Notes: generated from the sequence alone by a model not told the origin. A DNA stretch of 64,000 nt from Rhodococcus ruber (GCF_027270735.1 NZ_JAPWIJ010000008.1:273441-337440); one strand, 5' to 3'. Counted from the stretch's first letter, positions 16,654-25,880 are shown. Translations and numbers: made by a program.

Positions 16654-17859
16654 GTGACGGCAGTCGAAGACACCACAGCACCGAACTCGGCACCGGCAAT
16701 GCCGGCCGCGATCACCGACGAGGAGATCTTCGCCGGACATCTCGGCGGAAAGCTGTCGGTCGAGTTGGCGGCGCCGCTCGAGACCCAGCGCGATCTGTCG
16801 ATCGCCTACACCCCCGGGGTAGCCCAGGTCAGCCGCGCCATCGCGGCCGACCCAGCGCTCGCCAAGCGCTACACCTGGACCGATCGCCTCGTCGCCGTCA
16901 TCTCCGACGGTTCCGCGGTGCTCGGCCTGGGCGATATCGGCCCCCGGGCGTCCCTGCCGGTGATGGAGGGCAAGGCGGCACTGTTCAAGAAGTTCGCCGG
17001 TCTCGACTCCATCCCGATCGTCCTCGACACCAACGACGTCGACGAGATCGTCGAGACGATCGTGCGGCTGCGGCACAGTTTCGGTGCCGTGAACCTCGAG
17101 GACATCTCGGCACCGCGCTGTTTCGAGATCGAACGCCGCGTGATCGAGGCGCTCGAGTGCCCGGTGATGCACGACGATCAACACGGCACCGCGATCGTCG
17201 TCCTTGCTGCACTCAACGGAGCCGCGAAGGTTCAGGGCCGCAACACGTCCGAACTGAAGGTCGTCATCTCCGGAGCCGGGGCAGCAGGCGTCGCGTGCGC
17301 CAACATGCTCCTGCTGGCCGGCATTAGGGACGTGGTGGTGCTGGACTCCAAGGGGATCGTCTCCTCGGATCGCCAGGACCTCACCAGCGTCAAGACCGAT
17401 CTCGCTGCGCGCACCAATCCGCGTGCCCTTGCCGGCGGAGCGGCCGAGGCCTTGGCCGGAGCCGACGTGTTCCTCGGTCTGTCCGCGGGCAAGGTCGACG
17501 AGTCCTACATCGCCTCGATGGCCCCGCAGGCCATCGTGTTCGCGCTGTCGAACCCGGATCCGGAGATTCACCCGGAGGTGGCGAGGAAGTACGCCGCCAT
17601 CGTCGCGACCGGGCGCAGCGACTTTCCGAACCAGATCAACAATGTTCTCGCCTTCCCCGGTGTGTTCAAGGGCGCGCTCGACGCGGGCGCTCGTCGTATC
17701 ACCGAAGGCATGAAGCTCGCCGCTGCCGAGGCAATCCTCTCGGTTCTCGGCGACGAGTTGGCTGCGGACAAGATCGTGCCCAGCCCACTCGATCCTCGTG
17801 TCGCCCCGGCCGTTGCGGACGCAGTTGCGGCAGCAGCGCGAGCCGAGGGCGTCGCGTAG
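16654..17859 (+). CDS. NAD(P)-dependent malic enzyme
   Basis: About 401 residues of the short bacterial malic-enzyme class, which decarboxylates malate to pyruvate. Motifs: 'AYTPGVAQVSRAI' near 50, 'LGLGDIGP' near 92, 'FCL/D'-equivalent 'HDDQHGTAIV' near 175, and Rossmann 'ISGAGAAGVACANMLL' near 204. GTG 16654 was chosen because AGGAG lies eight bases upstream; GTG 16636 lacks this. The C-terminal phosphotransacetylase-like domain of long MaeB enzymes is absent. Cofactor preference cannot be read with certainty. A terminator at 17873-17918 follows. Confidence 0.88.
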   Translation: MTAVEDTTAPNSAPAMPAAITDEEIFAGHLGGKLSVELAAPLETQRDLSIAYTPGVAQVSRAIAADPALAKRYTWTDRLVAVISDGSAVLGLGDIGPRASLPVMEGKAALFKKFAGLDSIPIVLDTNDVDEIVETIVRLRHSFGAVNLEDISAPRCFEIERRVIEALECPVMHDDQHGTAIVVLAALNGAAKVQGRNTSELKVVISGAGAAGVACANMLLLAGIRDVVVLDSKGIVSSDRQDLTSVKTDLAARTNPRALAGGAAEALAGADVFLGLSAGKVDESYIASMAPQAIVFALSNPDPEIHPEVARKYAAIVATGRSDFPNQINNVLAFPGVFKGALDAGARRITEGMKLAAAEAILSVLGDELAADKIVPSPLDPRVAPAVADAVAAAARAEGVA

Positions 17860-17872
17860 GAAAACGGAAGAA

Positions 17873-17918
17873 ACACCGGCGAACCCAGCCCCCACCCGGG
17901 CCAGTGGTTCGCCGGTGT
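17873..17918. terminator. Bidirectional terminator between malic enzyme and importer operon
   Basis: ACACCGGCGAACC (17873-17885) pairs perfectly with GGTTCGCCGGTGT (17906-17918), followed by CTTTCG. It starts 13 bases after the malic-enzyme stop and lies about 30 bases from the stop of the convergent permease gene. Confidence 0.75.
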
Positions 17919-17947
17919 CTTTCGTTCGAATACGCCCTCGAGTTCTC

Positions 17948-18640
17948 TCAGACCTTCGCCAGGCCGGTGGGCATCCGGCGCAGCCGGCCGGTTCCCGGAA
18001 CGGAGGTCCACACCGCAAGGGCGAGCAGACCGTCGACGACGAGGGTCAGCACTGCCACCAGGATCGCGCCGACCAGAACCCGTTGGTAGTCGTACAACGC
18101 CAGGCCGTCGAAGATGTAGCGGCCGAGCCCGCCGAGGTTGACGTAGGCCGCGATCGTCGCAGTGGCGATGATCTGAAGAGTGGTGTTGCGGAGTCCGCCG
18201 AGAATCAGGGGGAGCGCATTCGGAATCTCGACCCGAAGCAGAACTTGGGTTTCCGTCATGCCCATCGCGCGGGCGGCGTCCACCACATTCGCGTCGACGT
18301 TGGCGATACCGGAGTACGTCCCGGCCAGCAGCGGCGGAATGCCGAGCAGCACCAGTGCGATGATCGGCGGCACCAGCCCCAACCCGATCACCAGAACCAG
18401 GAACACCAGGATGCCGAGGGTGGGCAGCGAACGAAGTGCGTTGACGAGGCCGACGATCACCGCTTCACCGCGTCGTAGATGACCGATCAACAGGCCGATG
18501 GGTATTGCGATCACTGCAGATAGTAGGACCGCCAGCAAGCTGTACCACATGTGCTCGATCAGCCGAGCGCCGATTCCCGTTGGCCCGGACCAGTTTCCGC
18601 CGTCGAGGATGTACGAGAACGCCTCCGAGAACAGATTCAT
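17948..18640 (-). CDS. Osmoprotectant ABC importer permease (OpuCD/ProW-like)
   Basis: 230-residue permease with five to six transmembrane helices and the binding-protein-dependent transport signature near residue 135 ('VVDAARAMGMTETQVLL'). ATG 18640 was chosen because it overlaps the stop of the neighbouring permease by four bases. It is the last gene of the SBP-ATPase-permease-permease operon (17948-21424), the OpuC gene layout that imports glycine betaine, choline or carnitine. Confidence 0.87.
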   Translation of the reverse strand: MNLFSEAFSYILDGGNWSGPTGIGARLIEHMWYSLLAVLLSAVIAIPIGLLIGHLRRGEAVIVGLVNALRSLPTLGILVFLVLVIGLGLVPPIIALVLLGIPPLLAGTYSGIANVDANVVDAARAMGMTETQVLLRVEIPNALPLILGGLRNTTLQIIATATIAAYVNLGGLGRYIFDGLALYDYQRVLVGAILVAVLTLVVDGLLALAVWTSVPGTGRLRRMPTGLAKV

Positions 18641-19302
18641 GCGCGTGCCTTCTTCTTCGACGAGCCAGTGCCGAGGCGCGTCCACGGGGTGAGCCGACGA
18701 CCCAGTAGGAACAGGGCCGCGTCGAACACCAACGCCAGGAACACGATCGAAATGATGCCCGCGAATATCTGGTCGGGGTAGTCACGCTGGTAGCCCTGCG
18801 TGAACAGCTGACCGAGGCCGCCGATGCCGATCACCGAGCCCACCGAGACCAACGAGATGTTCGTGACCGCGACAACCCTGATGTTGGCGATGAGCACCGG
18901 AAGTGCCAGTGGCAGTTCGACGGTCAATGCTCGGCGCAGTGTCGAATAGCCCATTGCCTCGGCGGAATCGACGACGGCGAACGGTACCGAGTCGAGTGCC
19001 TCGGGTACCGCGCGCACCAGCAGCGCTGTCGAGTAGACGGCCAGCGCGATCACGACGTTCAGCGGATCGAGAACGGGGAGACCGACCACGGCCGGAATGG
19101 TGACGAACAGTGCCAGCGACGGAAGGGTGAACGCAATACTGGCCACCGTCAACGTGATTCGGCGAACCCAGCGGGTGTTGCGGATGACGGTGCCCAGCGG
19201 GATGGCGATCAGCAGTCCGACGAACAGCGGGACGAGCGAGAGATACAGGTGTGTCTTCGTGTAGCCGAGAACGACATCGAAATTGTCGAACAGCCAGGTC
19301 AC
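18637..19302 (-). CDS. Osmoprotectant ABC importer permease (OpuCB-like)
   Basis: 221-residue permease paralogous to the downstream one. It has several transmembrane helices and the signature loop around 'VVDSAEAMGYSTLRRAL' (near residue 120). GTG at 19302 overlaps the ATPase stop by four bases (GTGA). The C-terminus is basic ('GSSKKKARA'). Together the two permeases form the channel for the CBS-containing ATPase. Confidence 0.87.
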   Translation of the reverse strand: MTWLFDNFDVVLGYTKTHLYLSLVPLFVGLLIAIPLGTVIRNTRWVRRITLTVASIAFTLPSLALFVTIPAVVGLPVLDPLNVVIALAVYSTALLVRAVPEALDSVPFAVVDSAEAMGYSTLRRALTVELPLALPVLIANIRVVAVTNISLVSVGSVIGIGGLGQLFTQGYQRDYPDQIFAGIISIVFLALVFDAALFLLGRRLTPWTRLGTGSSKKKARA

Positions 19303-20450
19303 TGGTCCGTGTCCCCGGTCGCGAGGAAGTGGTGGCGGTTGCGCTCGGAATCCTCGGACTTGCGTTGTGCGGCAAGATTTTCGAGTATCTCCGCGCCGTC
19401 GACACTGCCGACCGCCGCCCCGGACGAATCGACAGCAACGCCGATGCCCGACGGCGACGAGATCGCCGAGTCGAGTGCCTGGCGCAGATCTCCGCCCTCG
19501 AGGAACAACGACCCGCCCGCCGCCGTGCTCTCGTCGATGCTTCGGCCGTCGCGCACCTTCTCGACGCCGGTTGCATCGATCCACCCGAACGGACGCCGCT
19601 GCGAGTCGACCACCAGGACCCATTGCCCCTGGTCGAGTCGAAGACTGCTCACCTCGTCCTGCATGGCCGTGTGGATGGGGTGCATCGTCACCGATTGGGC
19701 CGACCGGAAAGACAGGCCTCGGTAACCGCGGTCGCGACCGACGAAACCGGCCACGAACGGGGTGGCAGGTGCCGCGAGTACGGTCTCGGGCTTGTCGTAC
19801 TGCTGCAGTCGGCCCTGCGGTCCGAAGACCGCGATGTGATCCCCGAGCCGGACGGCTTCGTCGATGTCGTGGGTGACGAAGACGATCGTCTTCTTCAGAT
19901 CGGCCTGCAAACGCAGCATCTCGGTCTGCAGTTCCTCACGAACCACCGGGTCCACCGCGCTGAAGGGCTCGTCCATCAACAGGATCGGGGGGTCGGCGGC
20001 CAGTGCCCGGGCCACCCCTACCCGCTGTTGCTGTCCACCGGACAGCTGCGCCGGATAGCGCGAGGCGAACGCCGGGTCCAGGCCGACTCGCTCGAGGACG
20101 TCGAGTGCAGCCTTGCGCGCTGCGCGACGAGATTCGCCGTTGAGCACGGGCACGGTGGCGACGTTGTCGACGACGGTGCGATGCGGAAGCAACCCTGCAC
20201 TCTGGATGACGTAGCCGATGCCTCGGCGCAGTTTCACGGCATCGGTGTCGGCAATGTTGCGACCGTCCACTGTGATCACGCCGGAGGTGGGTGTGATCAT
20301 GCGGTTGATCATCCGCATCGAGGTGGTTTTGCCGCAGCCGGACGGCCCCACGAACACGGTGAACGAGTGTGGCTCGATCACCAGGTCCAAGGAGTCGACT
20401 GCCGTGGTGCCGTCCGGATACGTCTTGTTGACCTGCTCGAAAGTGATCAT
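19299..20450 (-). CDS. Osmoprotectant ABC importer ATPase with CBS domains
   Basis: 383 residues of the ProV/OpuCA type. Walker A GPSGCGKTT at 35-43, an LSGGQQQR signature near 135 and Walker B 'ILLMDEPFSAVDP' near 155 are intact. The C-terminal ~130 residues form tandem CBS domains, which in OpuA/OpuC sense ionic strength or nucleotides. ATG 20450 shares one base with the binding-protein stop (TGATG). The in-frame upstream extension to 20489 runs inside the binding-protein gene and is rejected. Confidence 0.9.
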   Translation of the reverse strand: MITFEQVNKTYPDGTTAVDSLDLVIEPHSFTVFVGPSGCGKTTSMRMINRMITPTSGVITVDGRNIADTDAVKLRRGIGYVIQSAGLLPHRTVVDNVATVPVLNGESRRAARKAALDVLERVGLDPAFASRYPAQLSGGQQQRVGVARALAADPPILLMDEPFSAVDPVVREELQTEMLRLQADLKKTIVFVTHDIDEAVRLGDHIAVFGPQGRLQQYDKPETVLAAPATPFVAGFVGRDRGYRGLSFRSAQSVTMHPIHTAMQDEVSSLRLDQGQWVLVVDSQRRPFGWIDATGVEKVRDGRSIDESTAAGGSLFLEGGDLRQALDSAISSPSGIGVAVDSSGAAVGSVDGAEILENLAAQRKSEDSERNRHHFLATGDTDQ

Positions 20451-21424
20451 CAGCTGACCGGCTGGTCCAGGCCCTTGTCCTTGACCCACGCCGCTGCCGC
20501 TGCCGCAGGCTCGACCTTCTCGTCACCGGACACCGAGGTGTTCAGCGCGATCAGCTCTTCGGTGGTGATCTGAGCCGACACGGCGTCGAGAACCTGGGTG
20601 AGCTTGTCGGACTGCTTGGCCGTACGCAGCACCGGGATGATGTTCTGGGCGGCGAAGTTGTTCTCCGGGTCCTCGAGCACCACCAGATCGTTCTGCGCGA
20701 TCGCAGGCGAGGTCGTGAAGATATCCGCGGCGACGACCTGGCCGGAGACCAGAGCCTCGACGGTGGCAGGTCCGCCGCCGTCCGAGATCGGGATGTAGTT
20801 GCCGGCCGAGATGTCGAGGCCGTACTTGTCGCGGAGACCCGGCAGACCGCCGACTCGTTCCTGGAATTCGGGAGTGCCGGCGAAGGTCACGTCCGAGGAG
20901 AACGGCGCGAGGTCCCCGACGGTCGTGAGGTTGCGCTCGGTGGCGGTCTGCCGGGTGACGACGACGGCGTCCTTGTCCTCGCCGGGGGCCTGGGCCGTGA
21001 CGGTGAGGTCGTCGCCCAGTGCGGCGGGCAGGGCTGCCAGCACGTCGTCGGAGGACGTGGCGGTTGCGGACTCGTCCAAGTACTGCAGCAGGTTGCCGGT
21101 GTAGTCGGGAATCATGTCGATAGACCCGTCACGCACTGCGGGGATGTATGCCTCGCGGCTGCCGATGTTGAGCTTGGTGCTCACGTCGAAACCGTTGGCA
21201 CGCAGCGCCTCGGCGTAGATGTTCGCCACGGTCTCGGACTCGGGGAAGTTCGCGGACCCGATGATGATGGAGTTCGTGTCGGTGTTGGTCTCGCCTCCAC
21301 CGCTGGACAGCGGATCCGAATTTCCGCCGCAGGCGGTCAGGGCGGTGACCGAGAGAGCGAGTGCGGCAACAGCTGCCACTGCCCTCGGAGCGGAGAACGC
21401 ACGCGTGATTCGGGAGGTGGTCAT
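20450..21424 (-). CDS. Osmoprotectant-binding lipoprotein (OpuCC/OsmF-like)
   Basis: 324 residues. Signal peptide with lipobox LTAC (Cys32), then a class F substrate-binding fold: 'IIIGSANFPESETVANIYAE' at about residues 51-70, 'MIPDYTGNLLQYL' near 108 and 'NIIPVLRTAKQSDKL' near 263. The family binds quaternary amines such as glycine betaine or choline. First gene of the importer operon; the promoter lies in the 207-bp gap shared with the divergent paralogue at 21632, which contains an inverted repeat. Confidence 0.87.
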   Translation of the reverse strand: MTTSRITRAFSAPRAVAAVAALALSVTALTACGGNSDPLSSGGGETNTDTNSIIIGSANFPESETVANIYAEALRANGFDVSTKLNIGSREAYIPAVRDGSIDMIPDYTGNLLQYLDESATATSSDDVLAALPAALGDDLTVTAQAPGEDKDAVVVTRQTATERNLTTVGDLAPFSSDVTFAGTPEFQERVGGLPGLRDKYGLDISAGNYIPISDGGGPATVEALVSGQVVAADIFTTSPAIAQNDLVVLEDPENNFAAQNIIPVLRTAKQSDKLTQVLDAVSAQITTEELIALNTSVSGDEKVEPAAAAAAWVKDKGLDQPVS

Positions 21425-21519
21425 GGTGTCCTTCCATCGGTTCGGGCACAGTCCTACCCATTTCCGCCGATCGGCCCCTGGGGGGCATCGGAAGAACCAG
21501 GACTCGGGCTGCTCGGGAT

Positions 21520-21561
21520 GGTAGTCGAAATCAGGGTGGCCATAAGGTTGGTTCGACTACC
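21520..21561. promoter_or_regulatory. Inverted repeat between divergent binding-protein genes
   Basis: GGTAGTCGAA (21520-21529) and TTCGACTACC (21552-21561) are perfect 10-bp inverted copies with centres 32 bp apart, about three helical turns. The position between the two divergent lipoprotein genes fits an operator serving both. No regulator gene is adjacent. Confidence 0.45.
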
Positions 21562-21631
21562 GTCTCGTTCGCACTAGTGCCCCGCGGCCGGGATCGGTAA
21601 ACCACACGGGCAGTGAACAGGAGAAAATACG

Positions 21632-22519
21632 GTGCGTTCGTCGGTTCTGGCCACGGCTGTGGTGGTGTCGATCGCAGGACTCCTCGGCGGCTGCAGTACC
21701 GCCGAGTCGACCGCGGCTGCTGATGGGCCCGTCGTCGTCGGATCGGGCAGCTCGGACATCTCCGAGCTGCTCGCGCAGATCTACGCCGGTGGGTTGCGCT
21801 CGACGGGGGTGGACGTCGAAACGAAGGACGGCCTCGGTGATCGGGCCGACTACCTCGCGGCTCTCGATCGCGGCGAGGTATCGATGGTTCCCGAACTGAC
21901 CGGCGACCTGTTGCGCACCTTCGACACGCTCGCCTTTGCAACCGAGGCCGAGGACGTGTTCACCGAGCTGAACCGCTCGCTGCCCGCCGGATTGTCGGTG
22001 GGGGACTACGCGACGGCCGAGGATCGATTGGCGATTGCAGTTGCTCCCGACTCGGCGTCGGACGACGGAGAGACGGTGACGGACTTTCTCCGTCGGGGCG
22101 AGAACACCGTGGGCCTTGTCGACGGCCAGGTCGATCCGATGGACGTGGTCTCGGTGACCAGGAGCAGTCCCACATTCACAGGGGCGTCGTTCACCGATTT
22201 CACTCCGTATTTCGACGGGCAAGCTGCCGTCGACGGGTTGAACGCGGGAGAGGTGGGCGCTCTCGCCATTCGCACCGCGTCGTTCGGCCCGCTCGCGAAA
22301 GATCTGACAACACTGCCCGACGACGACCACGTCTATCCGGCGCAGAACGTCGTTCCGCTCTACCGCAACGGAGTGCTCAGCGAAAGTGCTGTGAGGTCGT
22401 TCTCGGTGGTGGCGGGGGAGCTGACGACCGCGGACCTCGCCGACATGATCGGCGAGGTCCGCAGTGGTGTTGCGTCAGGCGATGTCGCTGGCCGCTGGCT
22501 CGGTGAGCACAACCTGTGA
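21632..22519 (+). CDS. Second OpuC-type substrate-binding lipoprotein
   Basis: 295 residues. Short signal peptide with lipobox LLGGC (Cys21), followed by a domain with the same order of motifs as the importer's binding protein: 'VVVGSGSSDISELLAQIYAG' at about residues 34-53, 'MVPELTGDLLRTF' near 89 and 'NVVPLYRNGVLSE' near 240. It is clearly divergent in sequence and has no transport genes of its own. It may feed the neighbouring permeases with another ligand, or act as a sensor. GTG start preceded by AGGAG at suitable spacing. Its 3' end overlaps the convergent hydrolase gene by 45 bp. Confidence 0.8.
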   Translation: MRSSVLATAVVVSIAGLLGGCSTAESTAAADGPVVVGSGSSDISELLAQIYAGGLRSTGVDVETKDGLGDRADYLAALDRGEVSMVPELTGDLLRTFDTLAFATEAEDVFTELNRSLPAGLSVGDYATAEDRLAIAVAPDSASDDGETVTDFLRRGENTVGLVDGQVDPMDVVSVTRSSPTFTGASFTDFTPYFDGQAAVDGLNAGEVGALAIRTASFGPLAKDLTTLPDDDHVYPAQNVVPLYRNGVLSESAVRSFSVVAGELTTADLADMIGEVRSGVASGDVAGRWLGEHNL

Positions 22520-23428
22520 GGCATCGTTCGTCGACGCCCTGACCTTGCGGCCCAGATACGCGCCCATGTGCTGGACGGCCTCGGCCGCTTCACGCAGGAT
22601 CGACGCCTGCAGATGAGCTACGTGCCAGAGCTTCTTGTACTCGACGTGTTCGAGCTCTGCGCCGGACAGGCGCAGCTTGTCCGCGAACGCGGTGATCTGT
22701 GCGTACAGGACCTCGTCGGTGCCGACGTGCATGACGATCGGTGGCAGGCCGTCCAGGTTTCCCAGAAGTGGCGCGAAACCCTGATCCAGCGGATCGCCCG
22801 CGCCCAGGTACGCGTCGGCCGAGCTGTACGACCAGCCGGTGTTGACCACGAGATCGCGCTCCTTCGGAGCGTCGCGCGCACCGGGATCGACCCACGGCGA
22901 GATCAGTCCGAGGGCGGCCGGGCTCGTTCCGTCGTCCACCAGACGGCGGGCAGTAGCCACTGTCAGACCGCCGCCGGCCGAATCGCCTGCGATGGCGATG
23001 CGATCGGCAGTGAATCCGTGTGAGCGGACCAGTTCACGGAACGCGGCCACTGCGTCGTCGAGTGCGGCGGGGTATGGGTTTTCCGGGGCCAACCGGTAAT
23101 CGAGCACGTAGACGGCACTCGCCGATTCCCGGGCCAGGTGCGCGGCCAAGGAGCGGTGCGTGTTGATCGATCCGATCGTGTACGCGCCGCCGTGGAGATA
23201 CAGAATCGCGGTGTCGCGTTCGGTCGCACCGACGGTGACACGCTCGGCTTTGCGGCCCGCGAGTGTCATCTTCTGCGAGACCGTTCCGTGCGGCAGCGTC
23301 TGCGCCGGAGCCGCAGCCTCGAGGAGGGCCCGCTGCGCCCGGAAAGACAGGCGCGGATTCAGTGCGAGGCGATAGAAGGGCTTCAGCGCTGCCGCGACGA
23401 TCGGCAGGGGAACGTAGAAGGCTTTCAT
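22475..23428 (-). CDS. HSL-family alpha/beta hydrolase (esterase/lipase)
   Basis: 317 residues with the hormone-sensitive-lipase family oxyanion motif HGGAY at 79-83, nucleophile Ser150 in GDSAGG, acid Asp248 ('VGTDEV') and His279 ('KLWHVAH'). All catalytic residues are present. It lies 12 bp after the SDR gene in an operon with the flavin monooxygenase, where it could hydrolyse an ester formed by Baeyer-Villiger oxidation. The trio resembles the mymA-lipR-sadH set of mycobacteria, though gene order differs. Confidence 0.87.
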   Translation of the reverse strand: MKAFYVPLPIVAAALKPFYRLALNPRLSFRAQRALLEAAAPAQTLPHGTVSQKMTLAGRKAERVTVGATERDTAILYLHGGAYTIGSINTHRSLAAHLARESASAVYVLDYRLAPENPYPAALDDAVAAFRELVRSHGFTADRIAIAGDSAGGGLTVATARRLVDDGTSPAALGLISPWVDPGARDAPKERDLVVNTGWSYSSADAYLGAGDPLDQGFAPLLGNLDGLPPIVMHVGTDEVLYAQITAFADKLRLSGAELEHVEYKKLWHVAHLQASILREAAEAVQHMGAYLGRKVRASTNDASQVVLTEPAASDIA

Positions 23429-23440
23429 GACGCGACCCGT

Positions 23441-24274
23441 CTACTTCTTCGTGCGTGGCATCGCACGCTTGGACACCATGGCGACCAAGCCCTGGTACCG
23501 CGAACCGGTGATGCGCTGCAGTAGATCGAGGGCGATGGCGTCGGAACCGATGAGTACTCGGCCCTTGCCCTTCTCGACGCCCTTGAGGATGGTCTTGGCC
23601 GCGTCGATCGGGGTGGTCTTGGCAAGCTTTGCGTCGAAGAATTTCGCCACGTCGGCCTGGTCGAAGTTCTCGGCGACGGTGGCATTTCGGGCGATGGCGG
23701 TCTTGATGCCACCAGGGTGAACCACCGTCACCTTCACCGGTGCCTTCGAGATCAGCATCTCCATGCGCAGCGACTCGCTGAACCCGCGAACGGCGAACTT
23801 CGCTGCGTTGTACGCGGACTGCGACGGCATGGCCAGCAAGCCGAAGAGGCTCGAGATGTTGATGATGTGGCCGTCGCCGGAGGCCTGGATGTGCGGCAGA
23901 AAAGCCTTGGTGCCGTTGACAACTCCCCAGAAGTCGACGTCGACGATGCGCTCGATGTCCTTGAACGAGGACTTGTCGACGTCACCGTGGTACGCGATGC
24001 CTGCATTGTTGTAGATCTGGTTGACCTTGCCGAAGTGCGCGGCGACGGCCTCGGCGTAGTCCAGTACGGTCTCGCGCTGGGAAACATCCAGAAAATCCGA
24101 TTTGACCTCGGCTCCGAGGGCCTCGACCCGTCGGACGGTCTCGTCGAGCCCGGCGGTGTCGACGTCGGACAGGGCCAGTTTCGCTCCGCGCCCGGCCAGC
24201 TCGAGGGCCAGTGCGCGGCCGATTCCCGAGCCTGCGCCCGTGACGACGGCTACCTTGCCAGTGAATGTGCTCAT
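23441..24274 (-). CDS. Short-chain dehydrogenase/reductase
   Basis: 277-residue classical SDR. NAD(P)-binding TGAGSGIG at 12-19, NNAG at 89-92, catalytic Ser141/142 and Tyr155-x3-Lys159, followed by the 'VVHPGGIKT' segment. The 'SDVD' after strand 2 (residues 36-39) suggests NAD(H) preference. A C-terminal extension rich in basic residues ('SKRAMPRTKK') follows. Its start overlaps the monooxygenase stop by four bases (ATGA), so both are translated together. Probably oxidises an alcohol to the ketone used by the monooxygenase. Confidence 0.88.
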   Translation of the reverse strand: MSTFTGKVAVVTGAGSGIGRALALELAGRGAKLALSDVDTAGLDETVRRVEALGAEVKSDFLDVSQRETVLDYAEAVAAHFGKVNQIYNNAGIAYHGDVDKSSFKDIERIVDVDFWGVVNGTKAFLPHIQASGDGHIINISSLFGLLAMPSQSAYNAAKFAVRGFSESLRMEMLISKAPVKVTVVHPGGIKTAIARNATVAENFDQADVAKFFDAKLAKTTPIDAAKTILKGVEKGKGRVLIGSDAIALDLLQRITGSRYQGLVAMVSKRAMPRTKK

Positions 24275-25842
24275 CGAGCGGCCACCTTGTCTGTGTTGTT
24301 GCCGGTGCCGGTGTCGGCCGACGATCCGGAGGAGAGGTCTGCGCTGGCGACGCTACGGTACGCATCCAGATCGAACTGCTTGGTGATTCTGCGGAACTCG
24401 AAGGTGAAGCCAGGCCACAGGGTCGTGTTGTTACCGTGCTTGTCGAGGTACCAGCTGGCACACCCACCGTTCATCCACACACTCTTGGACAGCTGGTCCT
24501 GCAGGGTCACGTTGTACTCGTCCTGCACGTCCTTGCGCACTTCGATCGTGCCGATGTCGTGCTTGTCGATGGTGTTCAGCGCGTCGACCAAGTAGTTGAT
24601 CTGCGATTCGATCATGAAGACCATCGAGGTGTGGCCCAGACCGGTGTTCGGTCCCACCAGGAAGAACATGTTGGGGAAGTTCGCCACCGCTGCGCCCTTG
24701 TAACCCTGCTGGCCACCGTCGTCGAAGGTTTCGGCCAGCGTGCGACCGTCCTTGCCGGTGATGCCCTGGTATGCGGGGGAGTCGGTGACGTGGAAGCCGG
24801 TGGCGACAACGAGCGCGTCGATCGGCCGCTCGGTGCCGTCCTTGGTCACGATGGATCCCTTGCGGACCTCCGCGATGCCATCGGTCACGAGATCGACGTT
24901 GTTCTGGGCGAGAGCCGGGTAGTACGCGTTCGAGATCAGCATGCGCTTGCAGCCGATGCGGAAGTTCGGCGTCACCTTGGCGCGCAACGCCTTGTCCTTG
25001 ATCTGGGTACGCAGGTGGTTCTCCGATGCCCACTGCAGGGGCTTCATGAAGGCCGGAGCCTTGGCCAGTCCGACGACCTGGGTCTCACGCATCGCGTAGA
25101 TGCCGGCGCGAGACAGACGCTGGAATCCGGGAACGTGCTTGAAGGCGAAGCGCTCGAGCTTGGTGTACGGGCGATCGGCGCGCGGGAGGATCCAGGGCGC
25201 GGTGCGCTGGTACACGTCGAGGTGCTTCACCTGGCCCGCGATGGCGGGCACGATCTGGATTGCCGACGCGCCGGTGCCGATGACGGCGACGCGCTTGCCG
25301 GCAAGGGAGACGTCGTGGTTCCACTGGGCGGAGTGGAAGACGTCGCCCTCGAAGTCGTGAATGCCCTTGATGTCGGGCAGATTCGGCTCACAGAGTGCGC
25401 CGACGGCCGAGACGACGATCTTCGCGGTGTAGTTGCCCGAGGTGGTCTCGACATCCCAGCGGTTGGACTCGGCGTTCCAGCGAGCCGAGGTCACATCCGT
25501 GCCGAACACGTGCTTGTCCATGACTCCGTACTTGCGCGCCACCCCGGCGATGTACTTCTGGATCTCGGGCTGCGTGGAGAACGACCGGGTCCAATCGGGG
25601 TTCAGGGCGAACGAGTACGAGTACAGGTGCGACGGCACGTCGCAGGCGGCACCGGGGTAGGTGTTGTCGCGCCAGGTGCCGCCGACGTCGTGGCCGCGTT
25701 CGATGACGACGAAGTCCTTCTTGCCTGCCTTCGTCAGCTTGATCGCGGCACCGAGGCCGGCGAATCCGCTGCCGATGATCAGCGTATCGACGTGACGCGG
25801 CGACGTTGCACGGTCCGAAGTATCTGTTACGGGAAGACTCAT
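24271..25842 (-). CDS. Flavin-binding (Baeyer-Villiger type) monooxygenase
   Basis: 523 residues. N-terminal FAD site GSGFAG at 24-29, the BVMO fingerprint F-x-G-x3-H-x3-W at 164-174 (FEGDVFHSAQW), and the NADPH Rossmann motif with Gly189/Gly191 (IGTGAS). A C-terminal 'VGPNTGLGHTSM' is also typical. These predict NADPH- and O2-dependent insertion of oxygen next to a ketone or at a heteroatom. First gene of the FMO-SDR-hydrolase operon and divergent from a TetR gene with a palindrome in between. Substrate unknown; a hydrophobic or lipid ketone is possible. Confidence 0.9.
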   Translation of the reverse strand: MSLPVTDTSDRATSPRHVDTLIIGSGFAGLGAAIKLTKAGKKDFVVIERGHDVGGTWRDNTYPGAACDVPSHLYSYSFALNPDWTRSFSTQPEIQKYIAGVARKYGVMDKHVFGTDVTSARWNAESNRWDVETTSGNYTAKIVVSAVGALCEPNLPDIKGIHDFEGDVFHSAQWNHDVSLAGKRVAVIGTGASAIQIVPAIAGQVKHLDVYQRTAPWILPRADRPYTKLERFAFKHVPGFQRLSRAGIYAMRETQVVGLAKAPAFMKPLQWASENHLRTQIKDKALRAKVTPNFRIGCKRMLISNAYYPALAQNNVDLVTDGIAEVRKGSIVTKDGTERPIDALVVATGFHVTDSPAYQGITGKDGRTLAETFDDGGQQGYKGAAVANFPNMFFLVGPNTGLGHTSMVFMIESQINYLVDALNTIDKHDIGTIEVRKDVQDEYNVTLQDQLSKSVWMNGGCASWYLDKHGNNTTLWPGFTFEFRRITKQFDLDAYRSVASADLSSGSSADTGTGNNTDKVAAR

Positions 25843-25861
25843 GTAGGGGAGCGTAGAAGCT

Positions 25862-25880
25862 TATTGAGTGTGAGTCAATA
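25862..25880. promoter_or_regulatory. Probable TetR operator
   Basis: TATTGAGTG-T-GAGTCAATA has arms TATTGA/TCAATA in a 19-bp imperfect palindrome, between the divergent monooxygenase and TetR genes. A further ATTGA half-site follows at 25883-25888. AT-rich in a GC-rich surrounding and centred 29 bp from the monooxygenase start, it is well placed for repression by the adjacent TetR protein. Confidence 0.6.
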
